DNA from: Oegoconia quadripuncta
Taxonomy: Eukaryota; Arthropoda; Insecta; Lepidoptera; Autostichidae
Direction of reading: 5' to 3'
NCBI GenBank assembly: GCA_949316235.1
Contig: OX438754.1
Location: 620,001 to 684,000, forward strand
DNA: 64,000 nt
In this document: positions 1 to 13,653 of the stretch, in pieces
Layout: each line of letters opens with the position of its first letter
Numbering within the stretch: the stretch's first letter is position 1
Translations under genes and position numbers: made by a program
The notes under the pieces: model-generated
What the model was told of the DNA's origin: nothing
What the model saw: the letters and a program-made list of their open reading frames with translations, nothing else
Database searches by the model: none

Positions 1-336
1 ATTTTTTTTTTGGGAACGGCAAATCCAAATTTAGCTAAACTTTGTGTTAAGTATAGGCAGCGTTAATTTTTAAAAGTAACCACTTTATAAAAGTTTCAGC
101 GAATCTAAGAAATGATTATGGGAAGTACATGAAAAGAGCTCTGTTCAAATTTTTTTTATTATGTGATTTAGCCCAGAAATTAAAAAATATTTCATGTGAA
201 ACCTAGAAATAATATTCAATTTTCCAAATAAAAAACAAATTTGGATATAACTTTGAAAATCGCAGGAATTGGTATATAGGATTAACGAAGAAAAAAAACT
301 CCAATTTCATAGGTAAATACCCAATATTAGTATCAC
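1..336. mobile_element. About 440-bp MITE family, copy 1 (cut by window edge)
   Basis: TTTTTGGGAACGGCAAATCC through GATTATGGGAAGTACATGAA to AATTTCATAGGTAAATACCC; matches 2128-2537 and 57088-57525. The left part lies outside the window. Confidence 0.7.
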
Positions 337-734
337 ATGTGTACCCCCATAGGGTGTAGCAATAGAGAGAGCCCGAGGCTTCATTGTTGCATGCAAATTT
401 TTATTGTCATGGTACATATTCTATTATTATCAATTCAATATTAATTAAATTAAATTGATATTTATCTATTTTTATTACTTACTCGAAACGTTAGGATCAG
501 TCTCCTAAGAATTTCTCGTAGCTCCATCGACTGTGGTAGCAGCTCTTCAATTGAAATCATCATCATGTTGTAAGTTATAAATATGTTTTTTTTTTTATTA
601 TTTTATATTATTACTAGTTATTTTGGTATTTAGATAAAAAATAACTTCGCTCATCACACTGAGCTTATTTACATAAAACAAAATATGCTGGCAGGATTTT
701 TGGTTTATTATTTTTAATTTTTTACAAGAAGAAT

Positions 735-930
735 GTCGATGTCATCATCATATCAGCCACAGGACGTCCGCTGCGAAACATAGGCCTCCCCCATAGAATT
801 CCAGAGCAACCAGTTGGAAGCGGCCAGCCTCAAGCGATTTCCCGCGCCCTTTCTACCGGGGATTGTTAGCACCCCCTGCCCCGACGTTACCATGGCCGCT
901 ACTAAAGCCAGGAATAGCTGCAGCTAGCAG
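735..930 (+). repeat. Lepidopteran-type interspersed repeat
   Basis: ATCAGCCACAGGACGTCCGC, AACATAGGCCTCCCCCATAG, CAAGCGATTTCCCGCGCCCT: wording I know as a very common short repeat in moths and butterflies. Related short pieces are at about 6178-6245, 26455-26490 and 60043-60160. Confidence 0.55.
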
Positions 931-1322
931 GATCAACTAGACCCCACAGTCTTTAAAATGACTAAAATACAGTAACTATATAAAATTCGTGTGATTTTCA
1001 TTAACTGGTGACGCCACTCTTGATTATTTATGAACAACTTTCCCCAAGTAACAATAGTCGAATTCGATTAAATAATTTTCGATTATTCATACAAAGTAAA
1101 TCATTCTCGAACCACCTTTAGTATGGAAGTCTACAATTTTCGACTGAATTCGGCTATGGTTCTTCATAATACCTAATAAACCCTGAAGTAGAAATAGATT
1201 CAAAACCATCATAAAAGAGACATTATAAAAGGCTATTATAAAATTTCTGACTATCTGAATGATAAGCAAGCATGGACTGGACATAGACCGCTCCGCGATA
1301 TTCAGTCTAATTATACAATAAA

Positions 1323-1605
1323 TAAAATAAATAAATAAATATCCTTAGACATACACACAGCGCCATCTAGTTCCACAGTAAGCAACTATAGGCTTGTGTT
1401 GTGGATACCAGATGGTTGATATACTACATAAATATATTTTTTTTTGTAAATAAATACTTATTATAAATGAAAACATCCATAACTTGGGTACACATGTCCG
1501 TATTCATCACACAAACATAATGCCCCTAGTTGGATTCGAACCCGCAACCATTTGGTATAGTGGCCAGAGTTTCTATCCACTACACCATACAGGTCGTCTA
1601 TATAA
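1323..1605 (-). mobile_element. tRNA-derived SINE, family A
   Basis: Read on the - strand: tRNA-like head with A-box-like TGGTGTAGTGG (here altered) and B box GGTTCGAATCC, a body GATGAATACGGACATGTG, and an end GGAACTAGATGGCGCTGTGT with an AAGGATATTTATTT tail. The tail is a TAAA microsatellite. Confidence 0.75.
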
Positions 1606-1878
1606 TGTAATTGGAACCTAAAACTTATTTAAAAAGAGTAACCCTTGATTTTCTTGGTCGTTCTTCTCTGGGTAGTGAGCTTTGTGAACGAGCAGTAATG
1701 TCAATAATTTTAATATTAATTTAAAAAATTTGACGTTTTCAAGTGATAATTTTATCGTACGAAATAAATCTTTTTTTTATTTTGATTTTTTAACAGTTTG
1801 AAACAATGTAGGTAGCATTATTTACATGAATGAGTGGATAAAAGTCTTAATCTATCTTTATTCATTGTTCTCATCGAG

Positions 1879-2054
1879 AAGGTGACGGACTGGTGGCTGA
1901 ACGACATGTACCTGAAGATACGGCTCCCGCTGCCGATCAACTCCAACCCTGGCATGGTGTTCCCTCGCCGACACTTCACGAAGATGGAGGAGGTGGCTGA
2001 CTTGGGAGCGCTCTTCATTGACGACCTGTTGGATTATAAGGAGATGTTGGACAG
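1879..2054 (+). CDS. ChAT: ChAT exon: N-terminal acyltransferase segment
   Basis: First ChAT exon visible. It encodes [12 protein letters not shown], then [15 protein letters not shown] and an acidic [19 protein letters not shown] tail, as expected of the N-terminal half of the family. The acceptor is ATCGAG before codon AAG and the donor is GACAG|GTAATT, ending in phase 2 and joining 3769. Open sequence upstream of 1879 is intronic; the frame's first ATG at 1834 is not a gene start. Confidence 0.9.
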
Positions 2055-5000
2055 GTAATTAAATAGTTGATATACAGGGTGCAGGCAAGTAACGCTATAA
2101 ATCAAAACCAAGAGATTATAATTAAGTCCTTACCTATGAAATTGGCGTTTTGTATGAAGAACTTCATTAAGACTGTTTTCTCCATACAAACATTTTTGTT
2201 TTTTTTTTGGGAACGGCAAATCCAAATTATTTAGCTAAACTCTTGTGTATATTATCGGATAACATTAAGTATAGGGAGCGTTAATTTTTAAAAGCTTTAA
2301 AAAACTTTCAGAGAATCTAAGAAATGATTATGGGAAGCACATGAAAAGAGCTCTGTTCAAATTTTTGTTATTATGTGATTTATCCCAGAAATTAAAAAAT
2401 ATTTCATGTGAAACCTTGAAATAATATTCCATTTTCCAAATAAAAAACAAATTTGGATATAGCTTTGAAAATCGCAGGAATTGGTACATATGATTAACGA
2501 AGAAAAAAACTCCAATTTCATAGGTAAAGACCCAATATACAGGGCGTCCCAAAGTTATGGGACATGAAGGGGAAGTACCTTAAATATCGTAGATAGTGAA
2601 TTTTGCTCAAAGAAGACTTTATGTTATTTTTAAAAGTTAGTAATTCTGCATTCATAGATTTTCTAAAAATTATTTGCTTCGGCTGGGAATCGAACCGACT
2701 CAAATGTGAAAAAAAAAACACCCTACTTTTATGATGCCAATCGAAAGAATAGCTAAAAAATAATAACTCTGCCTAAGTAACATAGTATTTTAAAAGAAAG
2801 GAACAACGTGAAATTAATCATTTTAATCAAATAAAAAACATACATGAAACTGCCGTAGTCAATTAAGTAGGTATTTTTTTGTAAATTAATTAATTAAATG
2901 CTCAAAATGTGATCCCTCTTGTCTTACGCAAATCGCCAATCTTTTAATGAGCCCGCTGCCTGTTGATTTTCTAATCATTTTATGGTGAACACTCGATGTG
3001 ATATGGCACAATTCTGTTTGCAACTCGCCTACGTTCTCGTATCGCTTTTTGTATAGCATATCTTTCACGTATCCCCAAAAGAAGAAATCACTTTAGCAAT
3101 AAATAACTTTCTTGAAATTTGACTCAATCATTTTATGTTGTTCCTTTCTTTTAAAATACTATGTTACTTAGGCAGAGTTATTATTTTTTAGCTATTCTTT
3201 CGATTGGCATCATAAAAGTAGGGTGTTTTTTTTTTCACATTTAAGTCGGTTCGATTCCCAGCCGAAGCAAGTAATTTTTAGAAAATCTATGAATGCAGAA
3301 TTACTAACTTTTAAAAATAACATAAAGTCTTCTTTGAGCAAAATTCACTATCTACAATATTTAAGGTACTTCCCCTTCATGTCCCATAACTTTGGGACGC
3401 CCTGTATACATGAATATGAGCGCCACTCATTCACTTATTACAATAAATATTAAAAAAAAAATCGATTTTTTAAATATTTTCATAAGTATGAAAATCGAAA
3501 AACAAATAAAATTTAGTTAATTTTTTTAAAGAAATGTATATAATTTTTCTTAAAGAATTGTAAATAAAACTATTTAGAAATATTACAAAACTTCAAAAAA
3601 AATATTTATTGTCAAAATAACATCCAATATTAATAAATAAAAATACTTATAAACAATAATCATAGGAAGAAGCTGGCCGATGTTTATACATACTATTTGA
3701 AACTCAGTAAAATATTCTAAAACAGCATGTTCGACGACATTTCTCTAATCTCGTGATAAATTTTGCAGGGGTGAGCTACCACTAGAACGTGCCACCAGCC
3801 GCGAGAAAGGCCAGCCTCTCTGCATGGAACAGTTCTACCGCCTGCTTGGTGTCTGCCGCATTCCGGAGGTGGGACGAGACCGCCTTGAGTTCCCCACGGT
3901 CAAGGAAGGCGAGCAGGAGGAGCTGGTTGTCGTCGCCTGCAGAAACTATGTGAGCGTTTGGATAGAAGGAGTTGATTTGAATGACTTTTGATTGTAGATC
4001 AATTTGTTATGCAAAAAGTTGCCAAGTATATGTCGTAGTGTTGCATAGATGCACTAACGGCAGTTGATAATGAAAAATAGTAAGAATATGAATTGATTGA
4101 TGAGACATTGATGAACAATTTTAAAACCATTTGATTGAATGAATGAAAATTTAAACAATTTAAAAACCATGTCAAAACAACGTTAACACAAAAAGGTTTA
4201 TTACAAACGCTTGCGTTTTTGAAAAAAAAAAAACTACTATACTATGCCAATAAGTTCTATTTCGCTTACCTAATATGACCATTTTTTTCCTTACGGTAAA
4301 AGAACTCATCCGGTATAGGTAAATCATATCCTAGATTAAGACACAGGATAGTTTTTATACCGATAAAGTGAGCATTTCCCGCGGGATAAACATATTAAAC
4401 ATATCCGTTGATTAAGTAATTCCACGGAGGCGAAGCCGCGGGCGGTAGCTCGTAAATAACAATAAGAAAGTCAGTAAGTACGCTTCTACCTTCGACCTCA
4501 TGTTCACTTAACATCAGGTGTGATTGAGGTCAAGCACGAACCCGTCGTGCTTAAAAAAAAAGAACTCATTCATTCTCCAGACAATAAGGTCCATGTTTGT
4601 TAGTACAAATACCTGTAATTATGTTAGTGGTAGACAAATTTTAAATATCGATTAAGTACCAATAAATTCAAATGTCAATTAAAAGATTAAAACATGAAAT
4701 TCGAAATTTAAACATTGAAAGTTACAATTTTAATATTGAAAAGTGATTTATTATTATAGAATAGAATAGAAAAAAAAATGAAAAAAAAAAAAATTGAATT
4801 GTGAAATGTGTATGTCAAAATTATTACGTAAGTAGGTAAAATTCAAATTTTGCGTGTGGTATGGAGCACTGGTGCATGCAACGACAACCAGTGTTTCATG
4901 AAAAGCCCATCCATGCATAATATACTTGGACATGGATAGCGGGTCACCTGGTGTTCAGTTTTCACCATCTTTTCGATTATTTCCAAAATAGATCTCCTTT

Positions 5001-8000
5001 CCCTATTTAATATGTACCGATGAGGAATATTAGCCTGTCTGGATACTGGGTACCCGTGATTACGAAAAACTTATGGGATCAACTGTGAAATCGCGAAACA
5101 AAATCAGCGGTTATTACTTCAACGTTTTATTGTTAATTGTATTAAGCCAAGCAAATTATCAATTAACTTATTTCGTTTAATGATCCATCATAGGTAAAAA
5201 GTTGAGTGTAGTGCATCTCCAGGCATATTGTAATTGTTGTAAATTGTGTGATACCTACATAACAAAACTAACAATCCATGTATGTTATGACTTGTATTGT
5301 TTATTTTTCTTTTTGTATGCCATTTGGTAGATCACAGTGATCCAGCTATTTTTATATCCTTACCATTATTATTGTACCTGTGTATCACAAAGAAATAAAT
5401 GAATATGAATATGAGCGGTTTCATACATTTTTGTATGAGAAATACGCGTCGTAAAAACACAGTAATTTAAAACTATAACGGGGCTTTAACCCTAAGCTAT
5501 ATTAATAAAGTCCTCCAGTCGTTAAGCACCCGTCTTCCCCTGAATGCTCACCAGAATGCCTTAACTTTGTTACTTAGTCTTCATTTAGTTAACTTAGAGT
5601 TACAGCCTCTAAGGTGTATGTTTATTTGAAAGTTTGTGAAGTTTTGCGATGGTCTAAACTATAATAATAATATAATAAATATCCTTAGACATACACACAG
5701 CGCCATCTAGTTCCACAGTAAGTAACTATAGGCTTGTGTTGTGGATACCAGAAGGTTGATAAACTACATAAATATTATTTTTTTGTAATGCTTATTATAA
5801 ATGAAAACATCCATAACTCGGGTACACATGTCCGTATTCATCACATTAACATATGCCCCTAGCGGGATTCGAACTCGCAACCTTTTGGTATAGTGGTCAG
5901 AGTTACCAACCACTACATCAAACAGGTCGTCAAATTTTAGTTTACTATTGGATTTAATTTAAATTTTCAATACGAATGGTTAACAACAATAATTATTTAG
6001 GTGAGTGTATGATATGATATGATATCATTCAAAATTTAATATTATACTCTAATAAATATAATCTAAAATGTTTAATCAGAATCAAGTTTAAAATCGATTC
6101 CGGCTATTAGAATATGGGGTTATAAATTTTCCTTAATTATTTATCTAATTAAGGAATGATAAAGACCCTAAATTTGGCCAGCGTGGTAGACTATGGCCCA
6201 TACTCCCTCATTACGAGGGATGGCCTCCCTGCAGTGAGATGATGAATCATCCTACAAGTGGAAACTTACTAATAACTATATTCGCAACAATTTAGGTTTT
6301 GGTGAAGTGGTTAGAAACTCTGCTACTATACCAAATGGTCGCGGGTTCGAATCCCGCTAGGGGCATATGTTTGTATGATGAATACAGACATGTGTTCCCG
6401 AGTAATGGATGTTTTTCATTTATACATGTATTTATTTACAAAAAAAAAATATATTTGTGTAGTTTATCAACCATCTGGAATCCATAACACAAGCCTTGAT
6501 GCTTACTGTGGACCTAGATGGCGCTGTGTGTTTGTGCAAAGATATTTATTTATTTTAATTTTATTATTTCTAGCTTATGATCTAATTGGGGCGTATCGGC
6601 TTTTTGGTATACAATATATAACCATATAGACCACAAGTAGGTCATAGTAGTAAGTAAATGTCGTTTCGCAATCGAGAGAAGTAAAAGACGTGGTCATGTA
6701 CAAAGTATCCGGTACATAGATATATTCCTTTGGAGAAAATTAAGTCTTTATTTTATTTAAGACAACAAACCGCAGGTACCTACTAATGTGTTTTACTATT
6801 GTCATTATTACAATGGGTTTGACTAATTTAATTATACAACCAGCAACGTTAGACGGTCAGGAAGTTATTAGTATGTAATAAATAACTGACCACCCTGTAT
6901 ACAAGGTCCTAATTTATTAGTCCGGATCTATTGAACACGTGAATTTGTATGTCCATCAAAAGTATTCCGAATAACAAATTTGTAAGTCCATTTAAATTTT
7001 GTTTATAGAAATAAGTATAAAAAGACCGAACTTCCAACAATTTGAGTGTAGCAGTACTTTTCGCAGAAATGTTCGGTTTTAACCGACTTCAAAAAGAAGG
7101 TCGTTCTCAATTCGGCCGGTTGTATTCGGCCAATGTGTAACAATTATTATAATGTAGATTGATTTATTTTCAATAGTAGCGTCGACTTCGAAAGATATTT
7201 TTTCCAATGGAAGAAATAATTATATAACTGATTGAGAGATACGAGCGTTTCAATAAAGTTATTTTTTTTTGTTAAAAAACAATTGTATTTTATTATTTAT
7301 TTTTATAAACGAAAATGTTAGTTTACCTCACCTAGAAACCTACACCATCACGTTTGCAATGGATCGAGACTAATAAATTAGACGTTTAAATACAGCATTT
7401 GTCTGTCAGTACATCGTCGACGGCATCCTAACTCCAGAATGAACGAAGCGATTTCTATGCAGTTTTTGATTCCTCTGAAATGATACAAATGTTGAAAAGC
7501 CTGCTTTTATACCGGCCATTTTTACTTTAGACTGCGCCATGGGTCTTTTGTGGTATTATCAAACACTTCAAATAAATACAAGGGGCTTTCCAGTTCTACC
7601 CCATACCGGTGAAGGCAGCGGACCGCGGAAGGCTGACTCCTGGCGAAATTCAGGCCCAGTTGTTACACGCTATGGTAGATGCCTCTGGAGCCCCTCCAGC
7701 GCCCAGGATCGGCCTGTTGACTTCCACTGGCAGGGAGCAGTGGGCTAAAGCCAGGGAACAACTAATTAAAGGTAATTGGGGTCATACAAATCCTTTTAAA
7801 TAAATTAGATTAACATCCTTTATTCTGGTGTCTAAGGTTGAATGGCGCTTTTTGGCGGAATTTAATTCAGCAGTGGATTCATATCTTAGATAAGATAGGT
7901 TTAGAAATCCCCAACTCTAACCCGAGTACTAAACATGTACATCACTGGGAATCGAATCCTCGACCTCCGTTTTGAAAACCGTAGTTAAGTATGGCAGGTA

Positions 8001-11000
8001 GTCAACTCATCGTATTAATAGTAGAGTTTTATCTTCCCTATTTAGGGCGTTAAAGCTCTAGCAAAGCCTCATGGACCTGCAGAAGCTCCGATCCCAGCCA
8101 GAGAAGGTACTCATTACTGTGCCAATGACGTCACCAAGTGATATTGGTTAACTCTACAACACGTTCCCTCTCCGCAGTGTGCAGTGCGCAGTGAGATCCG
8201 CCTAAAGTTTCTAAATATTTTCCTATGACAAACCCTTATACGTACAGATGAAAACAACCGCATCAACCTGGAGCATATCTCCCGCGCACTCTGCATCATC
8301 TGCTTAGACGAGGAGGGCGGCGACAGAGCTGATATGGACGCCGACACCAACGCTATCTTGCGCGCCATGCATGGAGCGGGAACCAACCACCATTCCGCCA
8401 ACCGCTGGTTTGATAAAACCGTACAGGTTAGTATTGCCTATTCCATAACTAGAATAAGATCAATTATCTCGTAGATTTTGTAGAAGTCGACGAAAGAAGA
8501 CAGCTGCGTTGTTGGTCGACTTCCAAAATTTAAGATCACGTTTTAGATGTGATGACGATGGAACGATGTAGCTCATCTGGTATAAAGTGACACTTCCTGC
8601 TCCTCTTCAGTTTATGTCTCAATTTTAGTTACAAATTTGCTGAGATTGAGAAATCTAAAGTAATGACTGACCTGAATTGACACAGAAATTCCCACCGAGC
8701 TGGCCTCCTAGCAAAAGTTTATCCTCTTTCAAGCATCAGTTTTTTAAATACATCCGGCGCACGCGCGCATTGAGTGAACACGTGTCCTTTTGTAATCCGT
8801 CCTTACGTTAAATTTGTTTTTTCTTTTTTGTTTCCGAGAGTTATACTATGTTTACGAGTGATTGTGGGAAATGCAGTGAGGCTGTAGGTCACGGCCCGAA
8901 TTGTGCGAAATGTAATCAGATCTTCCATTTTAGCTGTGGAGGTATCACAGAAAGAGGTTATGATAGACTGGGCGCCTCCCGGAATGCTTGGTTGTGTATG
9001 TGTTGTAAAGATAAGAATCGCGAGTCATTAAGTATGGATGACTCGGTCATTGCACCTACAAATGCAAATGCTCCTGGAAACCATAGATTCTCCTCGGGAT
9101 TATGTTTAGACGTATCGTACCGAGACAGGATCTTACACTCTCCGAAGTTGGACGAGTCAGCCATTTCTACGGTCTGCGGTATCCCTGAAAGATGTGGATC
9201 CTCGTCGGAAGTAAAATTGGATACCCCTTTCCTGACTCCAGAAATACAGATTCCTCTTATTGATCAGGATGAGCAATTACCTTCGACAAACTTGAGCATG
9301 GATTTCTTTCGTGACATGGCCACTAAAATAAACTCACTTCACGCCCAATTTGGGGTTATCCAGTCTATGCACGAGGATCTCGCACAGGTAAAAAGTGACG
9401 TTGGAGACTTAAAAACTACTTTAACCTCAAGGGTAGACGAAATAACTGAAAGGGTTAACTCCCTGGAATCCCGAGTATTAGAAGTTGATTCCTTGAAATC
9501 TCAAATTGCAGAACTAAAAAATACCGTCGTAGATCTTCATAACGAAAGGAACAAAAATGAGCAGTGGGTTCGCCGCTCAAACATACAAATAAATGGCATT
9601 CCTCAAAAAGAAGGTGAAAATCTGGTTTTGATTGTGAAGAATTTAGCTCGATTATGTGACTATCCACTCTCCCCGAGCTGCGATATAGACTTTGTTACCC
9701 GAGTGGCAGTTAAGAGTGACCTCACGGGCAGGAAAATGGTGAAACCAATTATAGTGAAAATGCAGTCCAGATATAAAAAAGACGACTTTTTGGCAAGAAT
9801 CAGAAAAATTAAATATATATCGGTTAGCGATTTGGGTTTTCCAGGCGAGACCAATAAGATATATATTAATGATCATCTATCCAGTTTTAATAAATATTTA
9901 TTGCAGCAAGCAAAGGCCAAGGCCAAAGAAAAAAGCTATGCGTATTGCTGGGTACGCAATTGCACTGTAATGGTTCGTCGAGTGGATAAGTCACCTGTCC
10001 TATTCATAACCTCCGAAGAAGATTTAAAAAAAATCGTATAAGTGATATTTCTTTATGTATAAACTCTTGGTGTAAAATGCATTTTGTAAGGTTAAATTAT
10101 TATTTCTATTGCCCAGAAACTAAATGTCTTAACCGATTTATGGTGGTCTTTGAGAATCGATGTGCCCATTTTCTACTTTTACAACTTTTAAACGAATTAT
10201 CTACCTGGACATATTCAGTATTTAATACAACAGTAAGTGTTATTGTGATCTCAGTAAAGTATCTTTGGATCTCTGAAACATATGACTGCTTATATAAATG
10301 CAGTAACCAATTAACACGCATACTATCCATTACGTTTTTTGATAGGCAACGTAATACCTTGCTCCCCACAAACCTTGTAATCTATACCGAACAACGTTCC
10401 CATATCTTTTTTAGTATTAGCTCAGTGTACACGGGTGAATTAACTACAATTTCGCGGTCAAGGTTAACTTTGTATGGTTGGCTAAATATATTTTGCTTAT
10501 ACCTAGATATACCTATAGTGAAGCTAGGGAGTCGTAGATATTCTTATTTCTATTATTTATATCTTTGTGTTGGTATATTATTATACCTGTTGCCGTCAGT
10601 AGTACAGCATTATGGTGTCATGGAATTTTTTGGTGTTCTTCATGAAAAATATAAATATTTTATAATTATTATACATAAGTTATATTACTATATCAAGGAT
10701 TTAAAATGCCTATAAATATCTTTTACCAGAATGTTCGTGGTTTACGTACTAAAACTACAACTTTTTTTAGAAATTTGTTGAACACTGAATATGACATCAT
10801 ATGTCTTACTGAAACTTGGCTTGCGCCAGGTATTTATGACGCGGAATTATTTGACCACCGATACAGCGTCTACCGAGTGGACCGTGACTATGAGCGGGCA
10901 GGTAAGTGCATGGGGGGCGGCGCACTGATTGCCGTTCGACGCGGACGCGGAATGATAGTGGATGCGAGGCCCACTCGTCCGCTGCCATCACTGCCTGATG

Positions 11001-13610
11001 CCGATATCGCACATGTCAGTATTACGCTTGATTCAGTGCAAAAGAAACTATATCTTTTTTGTTGTTATTTCCCACAGAATAGACATCAAATCTCTTCTGA
11101 ATATGCCTTTTTCGAATATATATCCGAACTTTACATAGACTTGTTGAATAGCGAGTTCATATTATTAGGAGATTTTAACATACGAGATGCTATATGGACT
11201 AATCCTCCAAATGCAAATAATAATATATTACTTCAAAACCCATCCGGTGATGTGTTAATATCACAACTGTTTACATTTTTAGCCTTCACGAATTGGTCTC
11301 AATATAATTATATCTTAAATCAAAATTGCAGATGTTTAGACTTAGTTATAGCCAGTATTCCCGCCCTTTGATTCGTCTAATCTCAAAGAAACTTAAAATG
11401 CACAGAAAGTGGAAGATCTATGGCAGGTACTGTGATTACGTTACATTTTCCGATCTACGTAGGCAAATCAAGGAGCTCGAGCTCTCTTGTTATAATTTAT
11501 ATATTTCCAGATCTGAAGACAATATCAGACAAAATTGTAAATTCTTCTGGTCGTTTATAAAATCTAAAAAAAATGCAGATAGCTTGCCTGACGCACTTTA
11601 CTTAGATAATATTAGAGGGTCGGATGGCCAAACTATAGCCAATATGTTTAATATTTTTTTCCAGTCAGTATTCGAATCTGACACGGATTCGGACCAAAAC
11701 CCTATTTACAGTTCTGATACACAAAATATTATCGGGTCAGTACCCATTACTCCTAGTATAGTTGAAAAATATCTTTCTCAACTCGACACGACTAAAGGTA
11801 GTGGACCCGACGGTCTGCATCCCTTATTTCTAAAGCGCTGTGGTGAACAATTAGCTTTACCTGTTAGCTTGCTTTTTAGATTATCTTTATCGAGTGGAAT
11901 CATGCCCAATACTTGGAAACGATCGCTGGTGGTACCAATATTTAAAACTGGTGACAAACACAATGTACGTAACTATAGAGGTATTTCAAAATTATCAGTA
12001 TTACCTAAATTGTTAGAGAGAATCATCTACGACTCCCTGTTTCCTGCGGTTAGACCGATGATAATAACTCAGCAACATGGTTTTCTTGACAAAAAGTCTA
12101 CAGAGTCTAATTTGTGTACATTTGTTGATTTTGTTCTGCGGGGTATGAGTGACGGGGCTCAGATTGATGCCGTGTATACCGATTATTCTAAAGCATTTGA
12201 CAAAATATCCCATAAACTATTAATTAGAAAGTTGGAATATATCGGTATACACGGAGATCTGCTGAGATGGCTCACTTCATACCTTCAGCATAGAACACAG
12301 GCTGTAGCAGTGAAAGGCTATACATCCAGTTTTATACCTATATCATCAGGAGTGCCCCAGGGCTCTCACCTTGGCCCATTATTGTTTAATATATTTATAA
12401 ATGACGTAGTTGATTGTTTCAAATACTCAAAGGTGTTATTATACGCAGACGACACAAAGATATATATTCAAGTAAAATCCTTATCCGACTGTATTAATCT
12501 ACAACATGACTTAGATAGACTAACAAATTATTGCAAAATGAATAAGTTACACCTTAATGTAGCCAAATGTAATGTGATAACATTTACAAAGAAAAAACAT
12601 CCAATCATTTACAAGTACAACCTACAAAATGAACAACTACGGAGGGTAACCGAGGTGAGAGATCTGGGTGTACAACTAGAAACACAGATGCTATTTGCAG
12701 CACATATTGATAATATAACCGCCAAGGCGTATAAAATGTTAGGGTTTATTTTTCGGCAGAGTAAGGACTTCAAAAGGGTTGACACGCTATTTCTTTTATA
12801 TAACGCGTACGTTCGATCTCATCTTGAATACGCATCAGTAGTTTGGAATCCTCAATACGGCAAGTACATAGACCAATTGCAGCGAATTCAAAATAAATTC
12901 ATTAAACGTTTAAAGTATAAATTCAAATGTTTCAAACCAGATTCAGTAATTAGTCTTGCTAAGCGCAGAGAGCACAGAGATCAATGTTTCCTTTATAAAG
13001 TTTTGCACAACTTAGTCGACTCCCCATATCTGTTAGGTAATATTGCGCTGAAATGTCCGAGAGCCAATATGCGGTCTACTACCACATTTGCAAATATTTT
13101 CAATCGCACTAACTATGCAAAGAACCGGTTTATCATTAGAGCCTGTAAAAAGTATGATGAGCTTTATGGTCACATCGATATCTTTCATAACAAATATAAT
13201 AAATTTTCAACATGTGTAAAGAAAATCTCATGAGGCGTTTATGCGCCGATTGTGGTGGACGTTGTATTGTCTTATCCATTGCTTCTTACGAAAGTAAAAT
13301 AATGACGTTCGCGGAGGCAAAGCACTGTCTTACCATAGTCGTTGCATGAATGCTTATATTGGCAAGGCCCTAAATGCTTAAATAACATTAAGCACCTTCA
13401 ATCCATATAACTATTTTGTTTTTGCCATATTTAACAGTTAAATGTAAGTGAATTTAGTTATCCAGTAATTAATATAACATAGCATAACATGAATGTGTTA
13501 ACTCAATGCAAATGTATTATACTTATCCGTGGAGGCTTTGTTGGCTAATGTATGATGCATACTGTAACAAATACTGCTGTAATATTTATAGCTGTTTGCT
13601 TTCCTTTAAA

Positions 13611-13653
<43 letters not shown>

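Larger units (their letters stand above)
8751..13643 (+). mobile_element. Nearly full-length LINE (CR1/Jockey-like) in a ChAT intron
   Basis: Non-LTR retrotransposon about 4.9 kb long in sense orientation within the ChAT intron. In order: a GC-richer 5' leader, ORF1 (8848-10041), a 0.66-kb spacer, the ORF2 endonuclease (10706-11371), the ORF2 reverse transcriptase (11326-13233), a 3' UTR with AATAAA at 13609 and a poly-A run at 13617-13643. ORF2 is broken at the endonuclease/RT junction, so this copy cannot make an intact ORF2 protein. A 7-bp target duplication (AAATACA near 8744 and after the poly-A) is possible but uncertain, as is the exact 5' end. Confidence 0.85.

Noticed and set aside
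6299..6375. tRNA gene
   Set aside because: A- and B-box-like words are present but the stems do not pair into a cloverleaf and the 3' part continues into a SINE body. The same holds for the other SINE heads.
10077..10715. 212-codon frame as a host gene
   Set aside because: It lies wholly inside a LINE between ORF1 and ORF2, shows no domain, and has the composition expected of AT-rich non-coding DNA.
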